64,000 bases of DNA from Caldimicrobium sp964493015. Lineage in GTDB: Bacteria; Desulfobacterota; Thermodesulfobacteria; Thermodesulfobacteriales; Thermodesulfobacteriaceae. The position numbers and the translations under genes were made by a program. The stretch spans positions 13,697-77,696 of the forward strand of contig CAZBLU010000002.1 of the NCBI GenBank assembly GCA_964493015.1, given 5' to 3'. The notes under the pieces were generated by a model, which did not search any database, had not been told where the DNA came from, and saw only the letters and a list, made by a program, of their open reading frames with translations. Below, in pieces: positions 42,712-50,801 of the stretch. Numbering within the stretch: position 1 is the stretch's first letter; each line of letters opens with the position of its first letter.

Positions 42712-42945
42712 ATGTTTAGAGGTAAGGTTAAGTGGTTTGATGAGAAGAAGGGGTATGGCTTCATCTCTAAGGATGAAGGCGGAGACGTCTTTGTCCATTT
42801 CTCGGCTATTGACATGCCTGGATTTAAGACCCTTAAGGAGGGACAGACAGTGGAGTTTGAAGTGATCCAGGGCCCAAAGGGTGAACAGGCTTCCAAAGTG
42901 AAAGTCCTTGATCAGGGTAGCTCTGAAAAAAGAAGAAAACCTTAA
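42712..42945 (+). CDS. csp: Cold-shock domain protein
   Basis: The ATG at 42712 is preferred over the one at 42703, because the strong ribosome site AAGGAGGT (42695-42702) touches the earlier ATG but stands nine bases before this one. The 77-residue product starts MFRGKVKWFDEKKGYGFI and has both RNP motifs (KGYGFI and DVFVHFSAI), an OB-fold RNA chaperone. The Lys/Arg tail SSEKRRKP is an addition. A clear terminator follows. Confidence 0.95.
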   Translation: MFRGKVKWFDEKKGYGFISKDEGGDVFVHFSAIDMPGFKTLKEGQTVEFEVIQGPKGEQASKVKVLDQGSSEKRRKP

Positions 42946-42959
42946 ATCCTGAATGCATT

Positions 42960-42997
42960 AAAGGGAAAGGGGGAGTTTTCTCTTCCTCTCCCTTTTT
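42960..42997 (+). terminator. Rho-independent terminator after the cold-shock gene
   Basis: The outer stem AAAGGGA (42960-42966) pairs with TCCCTTT (42989-42995). The stem continues inward with one mismatch and G-U pairs to a loop of about six bases, and a T-run (TTTTT) closes the structure. The ATG of the next gene begins only three bases after it. Confidence 0.75.
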
Positions 42998-42999
42998 CT

Positions 43000-43206
43000 A
43001 TGAGGTCCACCCAGATCGTTTTTTGCCTTAATCCTTCCAAGATTGCCTTCTTAAAATTTGTCCTGGAAGGATACGATCACTTAGCTAACCTTACAGTGCT
43101 CAACCCTAAGAGGGCTCTTCTAAAGATTTCTTTTTATCCTACCGAGGAAAAGAGAATTAAAGAGATCCTCGCAGACTTTGAAGTAGAATTTACAGAGGCC
43201 CATTAG
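43000..43206 (+). CDS. DUF4911 family protein
   Basis: A 68-residue protein: MRSTQIVFCLNPSKIAFLKF, then LEGYDHLANLT and a beta-rich end. The pattern IAFLKFVLEGYD with a following strand-rich half is that of DUF4911 proteins of unknown function. There is no ribosome site: the bases just before ATG 43000 are the T-run of the cold-shock terminator, so expression would need read-through, a start inside the hairpin or leaderless translation. It ends on the DUF523 gene with a four-base tail-to-tail overlap. Confidence 0.75.
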   Translation: MRSTQIVFCLNPSKIAFLKFVLEGYDHLANLTVLNPKRALLKISFYPTEEKRIKEILADFEVEFTEAH

Positions 43207-44120
43207 AATAATTCTTCAGGAAAGGGATTTAGATATCTCTGTCTCAGTATATATGATTCTTCAAATCTTAGAGCTAGACTTTTCAAAAGTTCAAGAAGGG
43301 TTCTTAATTCTAACCTCCCTTGGCGATATCTTTCTATCAATTGAAGAAGATGATTTTTTTCTTTGGGATTTATCTTTTTCGTAAAATAGCCTGCTAAATG
43401 ATATAAGGTGTTAGCATGCCTTGCCCGAGAGGGTTTATTGGCTAAGGCCCTTCGAAATAGTTTACCATAGAGAGAGAGCTTCTCCGAGAGGGAGAGATGA
43501 TTTGAGGCTACCAGTCTCCCAAGATCTATGAGGAGCTTTTCATGATAAGTTTTAAGGATATACTTAAAGTCTGTATGGAATTCTATCAAGGCAGATGGGC
43601 TTTTCTCCTTCATCCTTTCTCTAAATTCTGCAAGGGCAAAAATCCGTGTGAGGAAGTGATAGTAGATACTCTTGTCACGGAGCCTACCTTCATCCTCTAA
43701 GGGTAGATATGGGTCTCTGTTTCTCAAGGCTTCAGCCAAGAAACCATCAGCCTTTCTGACCATATTTTGATTTTTATATTCTTTAGCTGAATTAACCCCG
43801 CATGAAGGAGATTTACTCTTAAGCAAGGCCCCATCAATTTCAGGAAGATTAGGTAAAAAGTCCTCTAAAAGCCTCTTCATTTCCTTGGTAATATCTCTAC
43901 CTGTATCAGGCTGAATTAGTTTTCTTTCTGAGCCCACCCTTTCTATAATTATCCTTGGACGAGGGATGCCAAGACCTAAAGAGACCTCAGGACAAAAGTA
44001 AATAGGTTCTATCCAGGGCTTAAGCTTCTCTACTATAGCATCCTGGATCCTTCCTCCGTCGTAGCGGGTTGCCTTGGCAAAGCAGGCACTGAGAAGAAGT
44101 CTTGGTTTATTCATGCTCAT
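43203..44120 (-). CDS. DUF523-DUF1722 protein (TudS-like desulfurase domain + YbgA-like domain)
   Basis: A 305-residue two-domain protein. Residues 1-150 are DUF523 with its three cysteine sites, LSACFAKATRYDGG (Cys13), CPEV (Cys43) and KSPSCGV (Cys107). These would hold a [4Fe-4S] cluster in the thiouracil desulfidase TudS. Residues 160-300 are DUF1722 (YHFLTRIFALAEFRERM, the HTDFKYILKTYHEK and LYHLAGYF segments). The family's physiological role is probably removal of sulfur from thiolated bases, but the DUF1722 half is unexplained. Start ATG 44120; the ATG two codons in is an alternative. Confidence 0.85.
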   Translation of the reverse strand: MSMNKPRLLLSACFAKATRYDGGRIQDAIVEKLKPWIEPIYFCPEVSLGLGIPRPRIIIERVGSERKLIQPDTGRDITKEMKRLLEDFLPNLPEIDGALLKSKSPSCGVNSAKEYKNQNMVRKADGFLAEALRNRDPYLPLEDEGRLRDKSIYYHFLTRIFALAEFRERMKEKSPSALIEFHTDFKYILKTYHEKLLIDLGRLVASNHLSLSEKLSLYGKLFRRALANKPSRARHANTLYHLAGYFTKKINPKEKNHLLQLIERYRQGRLELRTLLELLKSLALRFEESYILRQRYLNPFPEELF

Positions 44121-44177
44121 AATAAAATTTTATAATACCCTTACCTGATTTAACAAGAGCTTAAGTATATTCAGCCC

Positions 44178-44207
44178 TTGACAAAAGAAATTTTTATAGG
44201 ATTATAA
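44178..44207 (+). promoter_or_regulatory. Possible promoter for the aminotransferase-selA run
   Basis: TTGACA (44178-44183), an 18-base spacer, TTATAA (44202-44207), about 65 bases before the ATG at 44272. The -35 is perfect and the spacer slightly long. Confidence 0.5.
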
Positions 44208-44271
44208 AGCCTATACTTGAACAACCATGGAGAGTTATCAATAGGTGAAGAAGGAGGAATAAGAGGAGGAA

Positions 44272-45477
44272 ATGGTTAACTTTCCTAAAATCAAACCGGC
44301 AAGGCGCACAAGTGGTGTAGAATATGCTATAAGAGACATTGTGGAGACCTCTAAACAGGCCCTTAAGATGGGCAAAGAGCTTATCTATCTCAACATTGGT
44401 GATCCTGTAAAATATGGTTTTACACCTCCTAAAAGCCTTATTGAGGCAGCCTATCAAGCCATGCTACAAAATCATAATTCCTATTCAGACTCTCTTGGAA
44501 TTCCTGAGGCCCTTGAGGCAATTAGGAACTATGCCCAAAAGAGAGGGATTAAGCCTATTGATATATTCATCACCCAAGGGGCAAGTGAAGCCATCGAATT
44601 TGCCATTACTGCTTTACTTGATCCTGGAGATAGTATACTTCTTCCCTGTCCCTGTTATCCTCTCTATCAGGCTATCGTCTCAAAACTCGGGATTGAGCCA
44701 AGATATTACTATTTACAGGAAGAAAAAAACTGGGAGCCAGATCTTTCAGACATAGAAGCAAAGATTGATAAAAATACCAAGGCTATAGTGCTTATAAATC
44801 CCAACAATCCCACAGGCTCTATTTATTCTAAGGAGGCCCTTCTTGAGATTGTAAATCTTGCCAAAAGGCACGATCTGGTCATTCTCTCTGATGAAATTTA
44901 CGATCAATTTATCTTGGATGAGGGTGTGGAACACATCTCCATTGCCTCTTTAGCTGAAGATGTCCCTGTGATAACCTTTAATGGCCTTTCTAAATGCTAT
45001 TTTACCCCTGGCTGGAGGATTGGCTGGGGCATAGTTTCTGGACCAGAGGAGGCCTTGGTTGACCTTATTGAGGCCATACACAAACTTGCCAGGGCAAGGC
45101 TTTGTGCCCCGCATCCCCTACAATATGCCATTCCAGTTGCTCTAAATAATGAAAATGGCTATCTTAAAGAGGTCTTACCCAAGCTCAGAAAAAGGCGGGA
45201 CCTCATTGTAGACGGCCTAAACCAAATCCCAGGGATTTCCTGTAAAAAACCTCTTGGCGCCTTTTATGCCTTTCCAAGATTGGAGATACCTGGGCTTTCA
45301 GATCTGGAATTTGTAAAAAAGCTAATCATGGAAGAGGGGGTAGTAGTTGTTCATGGAAGTGGTTTTGGCCAAAAGCCTGGGACACAGCACTTTAGGATTA
45401 TTTTCCTTCCAGAAGAAACTCTTTTAGAAGAGGCCCTGGGTAGAATAGAGCGTTTTGTTAAAAAATTGATATCTTGA
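44272..45477 (+). CDS. Class I/II PLP aminotransferase (AlaA/aspartate-type)
   Basis: A 401-residue fold-type I aminotransferase. It has YLNIGDPVKYGF near 40, INPNNPTGSIY, SDEIYDQF and the PLP-lysine motif NGLSKCYFTPGWRIGW (Lys about 240), and the C-terminal Arg region FRIIF. The sequence is most like alanine:2-oxoglutarate aminotransferases of the AlaA type, but aspartate or other amino donors are possible. Ribosome site AGAGGAGG precedes ATG. It is nine bases upstream of selA. Confidence 0.88.
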   Translation: MVNFPKIKPARRTSGVEYAIRDIVETSKQALKMGKELIYLNIGDPVKYGFTPPKSLIEAAYQAMLQNHNSYSDSLGIPEALEAIRNYAQKRGIKPIDIFITQGASEAIEFAITALLDPGDSILLPCPCYPLYQAIVSKLGIEPRYYYLQEEKNWEPDLSDIEAKIDKNTKAIVLINPNNPTGSIYSKEALLEIVNLAKRHDLVILSDEIYDQFILDEGVEHISIASLAEDVPVITFNGLSKCYFTPGWRIGWGIVSGPEEALVDLIEAIHKLARARLCAPHPLQYAIPVALNNENGYLKEVLPKLRKRRDLIVDGLNQIPGISCKKPLGAFYAFPRLEIPGLSDLEFVKKLIMEEGVVVVHGSGFGQKPGTQHFRIIFLPEETLLEEALGRIERFVKKLIS

Positions 45478-45486
45478 TTTTTCTCT

Positions 45487-46866
45487 ATGAGAATCCCCTC
45501 AGTTCATGAATTAAAGGAAAAATTCACTAAACTCTTTCCCCAATATCCTATTTCCTATTTTACGGAGCCAGCAAGAAGAGTAGCTCAAGCCCTAAGAGAA
45601 ATGATGCTTAGCGGACGAAAAGAGGAGCTAACTGAAGAAGAATTAGAAAGGCTAATGCAAGAGATTTTCAGAAAGTATGAAGCCCCTCACCTTAGAAGAG
45701 TAATCAATGCCACAGGGGTCATAGTTCACACCAATCTTGGTAGAGCCCCTCTTGCGAAGGAGATCCTACCCTATCTTACAGAAATTGCCAGCCGTTACTC
45801 TAACTTAGAGTATGATCTTGAGGAGGGCAAAAGGGGAAGCCGATATGTCCATGTAGAGGAACTTATAAAAGAGCTTACTGGTGCTGAAGCAGCCTTAGTG
45901 GTCAATAACAATGCAGCTGCAGTGCTAATTTGTCTCAATACCTTGGCCGTAGGCAAAGAGGTTATTGTCTCGAGAGGTGAGTTGATTGAAATTGGGGGTT
46001 CCTTTAGGATCCCAGAGGTCATGACTTGGGCTGGGTGTATCTTGAAAGAGGTAGGCACTACCAATAAAACCCATCTTCATGATTATGAAAAGGCTATAAA
46101 TGAAAACACTGCCCTGATACTTAAAGTCCATAAGAGTAATTATGCTATCGTAGGGTTTACTAAGGAAGTCTCTGCAGAGGAGTTACTTCCCCTTTGTCGA
46201 AAGAAGGGGCTTCCTCTAATGGAGGATTTGGGAAGTGGGTCCTTTGTGGATTTTTCCAAATATGGCTTAGCAAAGGAACCCACTGTTCAAGAGGCTTTAC
46301 GTGCTGGAGTAGATATTGTAACCTTTTCAGGGGATAAACTTCTCGGAGGCCCTCAGGCAGGTATAATTGTGGGAAAGAGGGAATACATAGAAAGGATCAA
46401 GCGAAACCCTCTCAACAGGGCTGTAAGGATAGACAAATTAACTCTTGCTGCCCTTGAAGCAACCTTGAAACTATACAGAGATGAAGCCCTTGCCATTAAG
46501 ACTATTCCAGTCTTACAGATGATCTTAGCTAATCCTGAAACCCTAAAAAGAAGGGCAAGAAAACTTCTAAAATTGATCACAGACATAAGCCCCCAAATAA
46601 AGGTATCCCTTGTAAAGACTGTGGCTAAAACTGGAGGAGGAGCCCTTCCACTCTTAGATCTTCCCTCTTATGGTGTTGCCCTTTCTATACCTGGCCTTTC
46701 CCCTCAGGAGCTTCAAAGACACCTAAGAAGGACAGAGCCTCCTTTAATCGGCATCATTGAAGATGAGGCCCTTATCCTTGATGTTAGATGCCTCTTTGAA
46801 GAGGATCTTTTAGAGATTAAAAAGATCTTTGAAAGATTGAGAGATGAGCTTAAACTCTCCACCTAA
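45487..46866 (+). CDS. selA: L-seryl-tRNA(Sec) selenium transferase
   Basis: A 459-residue SelA with the N-terminal tRNA-binding region, RRVINATGVIVHTNLGRAPL (about 76-95), the NNNAAAVL loop and the PLP lysine in TFSGDKLLGGPQAG (about 279-292). It converts Ser-tRNA(Sec) to Sec-tRNA(Sec) with selenophosphate, so the organism should make selenoproteins. selB and selC, often next to selA, are absent from this window. The gene overlaps the TPR gene by 23 bases. No in-frame TGA in the window needs explaining as selenocysteine. Confidence 0.96.
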   Translation: MRIPSVHELKEKFTKLFPQYPISYFTEPARRVAQALREMMLSGRKEELTEEELERLMQEIFRKYEAPHLRRVINATGVIVHTNLGRAPLAKEILPYLTEIASRYSNLEYDLEEGKRGSRYVHVEELIKELTGAEAALVVNNNAAAVLICLNTLAVGKEVIVSRGELIEIGGSFRIPEVMTWAGCILKEVGTTNKTHLHDYEKAINENTALILKVHKSNYAIVGFTKEVSAEELLPLCRKKGLPLMEDLGSGSFVDFSKYGLAKEPTVQEALRAGVDIVTFSGDKLLGGPQAGIIVGKREYIERIKRNPLNRAVRIDKLTLAALEATLKLYRDEALAIKTIPVLQMILANPETLKRRARKLLKLITDISPQIKVSLVKTVAKTGGGALPLLDLPSYGVALSIPGLSPQELQRHLRRTEPPLIGIIEDEALILDVRCLFEEDLLEIKKIFERLRDELKLST

Positions 46867-48346
46867 GGCTGAGAGGCTTATACCCATTCTCAAAGGTCTC
46901 TTGGAGGAAAAATATAAACTAATATTTTCTGAAGAGTGGGAACCCTTTAGGGCCAAAACTTGGGACCTTCTCTCTTCTAAGGATCCTTCCCACCTCTCCC
47001 TTCTCTATTTAGAGAGACTAATTTTAGAGAATTATCAAGCCCCTTTTTACAAAAAGGATCTCCTTGAGCTACTTCTTGAAATGGGGCCTCTTTATGGCTA
47101 TGTTTTTTATTTCTCAGGGTCTCCTCCTTTGGAATTCCCCTTTTTTCAGCTTGCCGAGAATTATTTTTTCTATCCCCTTTTCTTTGGAGAACTACCATCC
47201 CTCTTTAAAAAACTCTGGGCTGAGGGGGGAGAATTTATATCCTATCATAGGGTCTTGAAAGATATACCCAAAGTAGAGGAACTCGATAGAGAAGCCCATC
47301 TTTGCAAGAGGCTTGGTTTTACCCGTTTGAGCCCTAAGGCCTTAGAGAATATTATAGACCTCTGGGATTTGTATCTCCAGGGAAGGGGAGAGTCTTTTTT
47401 AACCTTTTTAGAAAAGGCTAATCACTATCTTTTGGTGAGCGAGGAAGAAGTAGAGGCTCTCAAAATCCCTTTAGAGATAATAGACTATTTCGGCAACAAG
47501 AAACATCTATATATAATAAGTAGTCCTACTCTAAAAGAGTTAAAATCGGCCCTAAAAGGGTTAAAGGGCCCTTATGGCATCCTATGGGGAGAAAGACTTA
47601 AAGAAGAACCTTATCAGGATCTGGATCCCCTTTTACTTGGCTTAGCCACTCTTGAACATGCCAAAAGGGCAGCCACAAATTATCACCTCTTAGACCCCTT
47701 TACCTTGCATGTTCTTGGAGATCTCCTCTATGAATGGGAAGACTATGGAGGCGCTTTAAGGCTCTATGAAAGGGCTAAACCCTATACCTTACAACCGATA
47801 GAACTTACCTTGAGTGAGGCCTCTATATACTACCTATTTGGCGACCTCAAAAGGGCAGAAAAGGCCTTAAGAAGTAAACTCTGTGGTTGTTTGAAAGAGG
47901 ATCCTCGAGTGCACTATAATTTAGGGATGATCTATTTAGAACTGGGGGACAAAGGAAAGGGAGAATATCATCTCTACAAGGCCTATTTACTCGACAAAGA
48001 AGAACCACTTTTTCGGACAAAACTATTAAAGTATCTTTGGGATGAGGGTAGACTTGAGGAGATAGAGGAGATACTCAGAGAAGTAAAGGAGCTGACCATT
48101 GAAGACAAAGTCTTTCTTGGGAAGATTTCCTTTTTGAAAAAGGATTACAAAAAGGCCTTGGAGTATTTAAAGGAAATACTTACTTATCAGGAAAGAGACG
48201 GGCTTTCCCTCTATTTTCTTGCCTGGCTATACCTATATTTTAAAATGGACGGTGAGGTCTCTCACCTCCTCCTTAAGGAGGCCAAAGAAAAATTACCTCA
48301 AGAAATTTTTGAAAGATTAAGCAAAGAGTTTGGGCTTCCCTCATGA
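46844..48346 (+). CDS. TPR-repeat protein of unknown function
   Basis: A 500-residue soluble protein. The first 260 residues are not recognised. From about 270 onward there is a run of helix pairs of TPR type (LHVLGDLLYEWEDYGGALRLYERAKP, VHYNLGMIYLELGDKGKGEYHLYKAYLLD and FLKKDYKKALEYLKEIL, read as separate repeats). It starts inside selA with a 23-base overlap and its stop overlaps the MBL gene by four bases. The place directly after selA suggests coupling, not a known selenium role. Confidence 0.75.
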   Translation: MSLNSPPKAERLIPILKGLLEEKYKLIFSEEWEPFRAKTWDLLSSKDPSHLSLLYLERLILENYQAPFYKKDLLELLLEMGPLYGYVFYFSGSPPLEFPFFQLAENYFFYPLFFGELPSLFKKLWAEGGEFISYHRVLKDIPKVEELDREAHLCKRLGFTRLSPKALENIIDLWDLYLQGRGESFLTFLEKANHYLLVSEEEVEALKIPLEIIDYFGNKKHLYIISSPTLKELKSALKGLKGPYGILWGERLKEEPYQDLDPLLLGLATLEHAKRAATNYHLLDPFTLHVLGDLLYEWEDYGGALRLYERAKPYTLQPIELTLSEASIYYLFGDLKRAEKALRSKLCGCLKEDPRVHYNLGMIYLELGDKGKGEYHLYKAYLLDKEEPLFRTKLLKYLWDEGRLEEIEEILREVKELTIEDKVFLGKISFLKKDYKKALEYLKEILTYQERDGLSLYFLAWLYLYFKMDGEVSHLLLKEAKEKLPQEIFERLSKEFGLPS

Positions 48347-49101
48347 AATTAACTATCCTTGGGTCAGGAACAGGTTGGATCAGAGCTGATAGGCACGCCC
48401 CTGCCTATCTTGTCTCCCTTGAGGATTTTCATATGCTATTAGACATAGGCCCTGGCACACTCTATCAGCTACCAAAAATAAATTGTTCTCTTAATGACCT
48501 TTCTGCTCTCTTCATCTCCCATTTCCATCCTGATCATGTGACAGATCTTATTCCCTTTTTCTTTGCCACAAGATATCAACTTGGTTACACCCGCAGAACC
48601 CCCATTACTCTAATTAGTCATTATAGTTTTTCAGATTTTTATGAGGGCTTGAAAAGGGCATTTGGACATTGGGTTTGTCCACCTGAAGGGCTTTTAAAGT
48701 TGAGGCTTATTAGTGAGGAAGATCCCTTTAGTTTTGAGTTTGGTCCCTTTCAGGTAACAACTGTTAAAGTGAATCATAATCCAGAATCACTTGCTATCAG
48801 GCTTGAATTTGAAGGAAAAAGTGTTACATATTCTGGGGATACGGGTTGGTGTGAAGCCTTGATTGAATTGGCCAAGGGATGCGATCTCCTGATCCTTGAG
48901 TGTGCTAACTCTGAAACCTTTGCCTCACCATACCACTTAGGTCCTGAGGAAATTACGGAGATTGCCTTTCAAGCAAAACCTAAAAAGTTAATTCTCTCTC
49001 ATTTTTATCCTCACAGTGAAAATCCCTACTTAGGGGTTTTAAAAAAGAATTATGATGGTGAAATTATTCTTGCTGAAGATTTACTAACACTTACCCTTTG
49101 A
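48343..49101 (+). CDS. Metallo-beta-lactamase-fold hydrolase (RNase Z/PhnP-like)
   Basis: A 252-residue MBL protein beginning MKLTILGSGTGW. It has the metal motif SHFHPDHVTD (about 59-68), a further His in VNHNPES, Asp in YSGDTG and a last His in LILSHFYP. This is the arrangement of RNase Z-like and phosphodiesterase-type members; it lacks the long RNase Z exosite. No substrate can be assigned. It overlaps its upstream neighbour as ATGA. Confidence 0.85.
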   Translation: MKLTILGSGTGWIRADRHAPAYLVSLEDFHMLLDIGPGTLYQLPKINCSLNDLSALFISHFHPDHVTDLIPFFFATRYQLGYTRRTPITLISHYSFSDFYEGLKRAFGHWVCPPEGLLKLRLISEEDPFSFEFGPFQVTTVKVNHNPESLAIRLEFEGKSVTYSGDTGWCEALIELAKGCDLLILECANSETFASPYHLGPEEITEIAFQAKPKKLILSHFYPHSENPYLGVLKKNYDGEIILAEDLLTLTL

Positions 49102-49112
49102 GAGGTAATGTT

Positions 49113-49331
49113 ATGGAGGGTATTGATCCCAAACTTTTACAAAAATTGAGGGAAAGGGTTCAAAAGGAGCTAACCAACAGAGAGAGGGAGTGTATTGAAT
49201 TCTGGCTTGCTGAAATTCAAAAAATCTATCAAAAAAGACATGGAAGCCTTGAAGAGCTCAAGGCAGAGTTAAGGCTCTATATGGATAAAATGAAAAATCG
49301 TTTAGAGATTCTCAAAACAAAGGGCTATTAG
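49113..49331 (+). CDS. Small helical protein of unknown function
   Basis: I chose ATG 49113 (72 residues), six bases after GAGAGGT; an in-frame TTG at 49098 inside the previous gene would add five residues. The product is charged and predicted all-helical (LLQKLRERVQKELTNRERE and so on), with no cysteine beyond one and no membrane segment. It is not a family I recognise. It sits in a compact run between the MBL hydrolase and thrC. Confidence 0.6.
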   Translation: MEGIDPKLLQKLRERVQKELTNRERECIEFWLAEIQKIYQKRHGSLEELKAELRLYMDKMKNRLEILKTKGY

Positions 49332-49341
49332 GGAGAGGGAA

Positions 49342-50733
49342 ATGTTCTATTTGAGCACAAGGGGAAGAGAGCAAAAATTTACTTTCACCGAAGTAGTCTT
49401 TGAAGGGCTTGCCCCAGATGGAGGGCTCATAATTCCTGAAAAGATTCCTACCTTAACTTCCCAGGAGATAGAGAAATGGTCAAGGCTAAGCTATCAGGAA
49501 CTTGCCTTAGAAATCTTTAAACTCTTTGCTACAGATATCCCAAGAGAAGACCTTGAGGGGCTTATAAGAAAAAGTTATGCCCCTTTTCGCACGCAAGAGG
49601 TAACCCCTATTAAAAGAGTGGGCCCCATTTACATCTTGGAGCTTTTTCATGGCCCAACCTTTGCCTTTAAGGATATTGCTTTACAGTTTTTGGGTAATCT
49701 CTTTGCCTATCTCCTCAAGAAGAATAATCAGAAAATTAACATCTTAGGTGCCACTTCTGGTGACACAGGGGCAGCAGCCATTTCTGGTGTCAAGGGCAAA
49801 GAAAACATAGCTATCTTTATTCTTCATCCTCATCAGAGGGTGTCTCCCATACAGGCCCTCATGATGACTACTGTGCTTGAGCCCAATGTCCATAACCTGG
49901 CCATAGAGGGGTCTTTTGATGATTGTCAGAAGATTGTGAAGGATCTCTTTATGGATCTTGATCTGAAGAGGAGATACCACCTTACTGCTATAAATTCTAT
50001 TAACTTTGCCCGAATTCTTGCTCAGATTGTCTACTATTTTTATGCATATTTTAGGGTGAGGGAGCTTGAGGGGGTAGAAGAGGTGCGTTTTTCTGTGCCT
50101 ACAGGTAATTTTGGAAATATCTTTGCAGGATACATAGCTAAAAGGATGCTTGGCAAGGGGATTGAAAGGCTTGTTCTTGCCACTAATGAAAACGATATCT
50201 TAGCTCGCTTTGTGAATAAAGGGGATTATTCAGTAGGAAATGTTATCCCCACTATTGCCCCAGCTATGGACATACAGGTTGCCAGTAACTTTGAGAGGTA
50301 TCTCTATTATTTCTTTAAGGAAGACCCCGTGAGGACAGCCCAGGCTATGAAGGAATTTCAGGACAAAAAGGCCCTTACCTTTACTGAAGAAGAGGTGAAG
50401 CTTGTGCAAAGAGATTTTCTTGCCTGCGCAGTTTATCGAAGGGAAATCTTAGAGACTATAAAGGAATTTTATGAAAACTGGGGATATCTCCTTGATCCCC
50501 ACACGGCTATAGGGGTAAAGGCTGGCCTTACCTTTAAAGATGAAAGACCCATGATTTGTCTCTCTACAGCACATCCTGCTAAGTTTCCCGAAGCTGTAAG
50601 AGAGGCAATTGGGAAGGATTTTCCCTTACCACCTGAGATTGAAGAGCTTAAACATAAGCCTCAAAGATATGAGGTCCTCAAGGCTGATCCGAGAGAAGTA
50701 AGGTCCTATCTTGAAAAACATGCCCTCCTCTAA
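49342..50733 (+). CDS. thrC: Threonine synthase
   Basis: A 463-residue fold-type II PLP enzyme of the long (ThrC2/E. coli-like) class. It has MFYLSTRG, FEGLAPDGGLIIPE, the PLP lysine in PTFAFKDIALQ (about 115), GATSGDTGAAAI and the PTGNFGNIFAGYIAKRMLG glycine loop (read in parts). It makes threonine from O-phosphohomoserine. Ribosome site AGGGAGAGG lies 10 bases before ATG. Confidence 0.96.
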   Translation: MFYLSTRGREQKFTFTEVVFEGLAPDGGLIIPEKIPTLTSQEIEKWSRLSYQELALEIFKLFATDIPREDLEGLIRKSYAPFRTQEVTPIKRVGPIYILELFHGPTFAFKDIALQFLGNLFAYLLKKNNQKINILGATSGDTGAAAISGVKGKENIAIFILHPHQRVSPIQALMMTTVLEPNVHNLAIEGSFDDCQKIVKDLFMDLDLKRRYHLTAINSINFARILAQIVYYFYAYFRVRELEGVEEVRFSVPTGNFGNIFAGYIAKRMLGKGIERLVLATNENDILARFVNKGDYSVGNVIPTIAPAMDIQVASNFERYLYYFFKEDPVRTAQAMKEFQDKKALTFTEEEVKLVQRDFLACAVYRREILETIKEFYENWGYLLDPHTAIGVKAGLTFKDERPMICLSTAHPAKFPEAVREAIGKDFPLPPEIEELKHKPQRYEVLKADPREVRSYLEKHALL

Positions 50734-50745
50734 ATAAGCTTTTCC

Positions 50746-50774
50746 TTGACAACTCTTTCAAAAAGCTTTAAATT
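50746..50774 (+). promoter_or_regulatory. Possible promoter of the citrate-synthase-like gene
   Basis: TTGACA (50746-50751), a 17-base spacer, TAAATT (50769-50774). AACTCTT (50751-50757) and AAGAGTT (50778-50784) form an inverted repeat over the promoter and could be an operator. Confidence 0.45.
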
Positions 50775-50801
50775 TATAAGAGTTCTTTAGGGAGGTCAAA
50801 G

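Noticed and set aside
45487..46866. Selenocysteine codons in the window, prompted by selA.
   Set aside because: All genes have complete family lengths ending at ordinary stops; no gene is split by an in-frame TGA.
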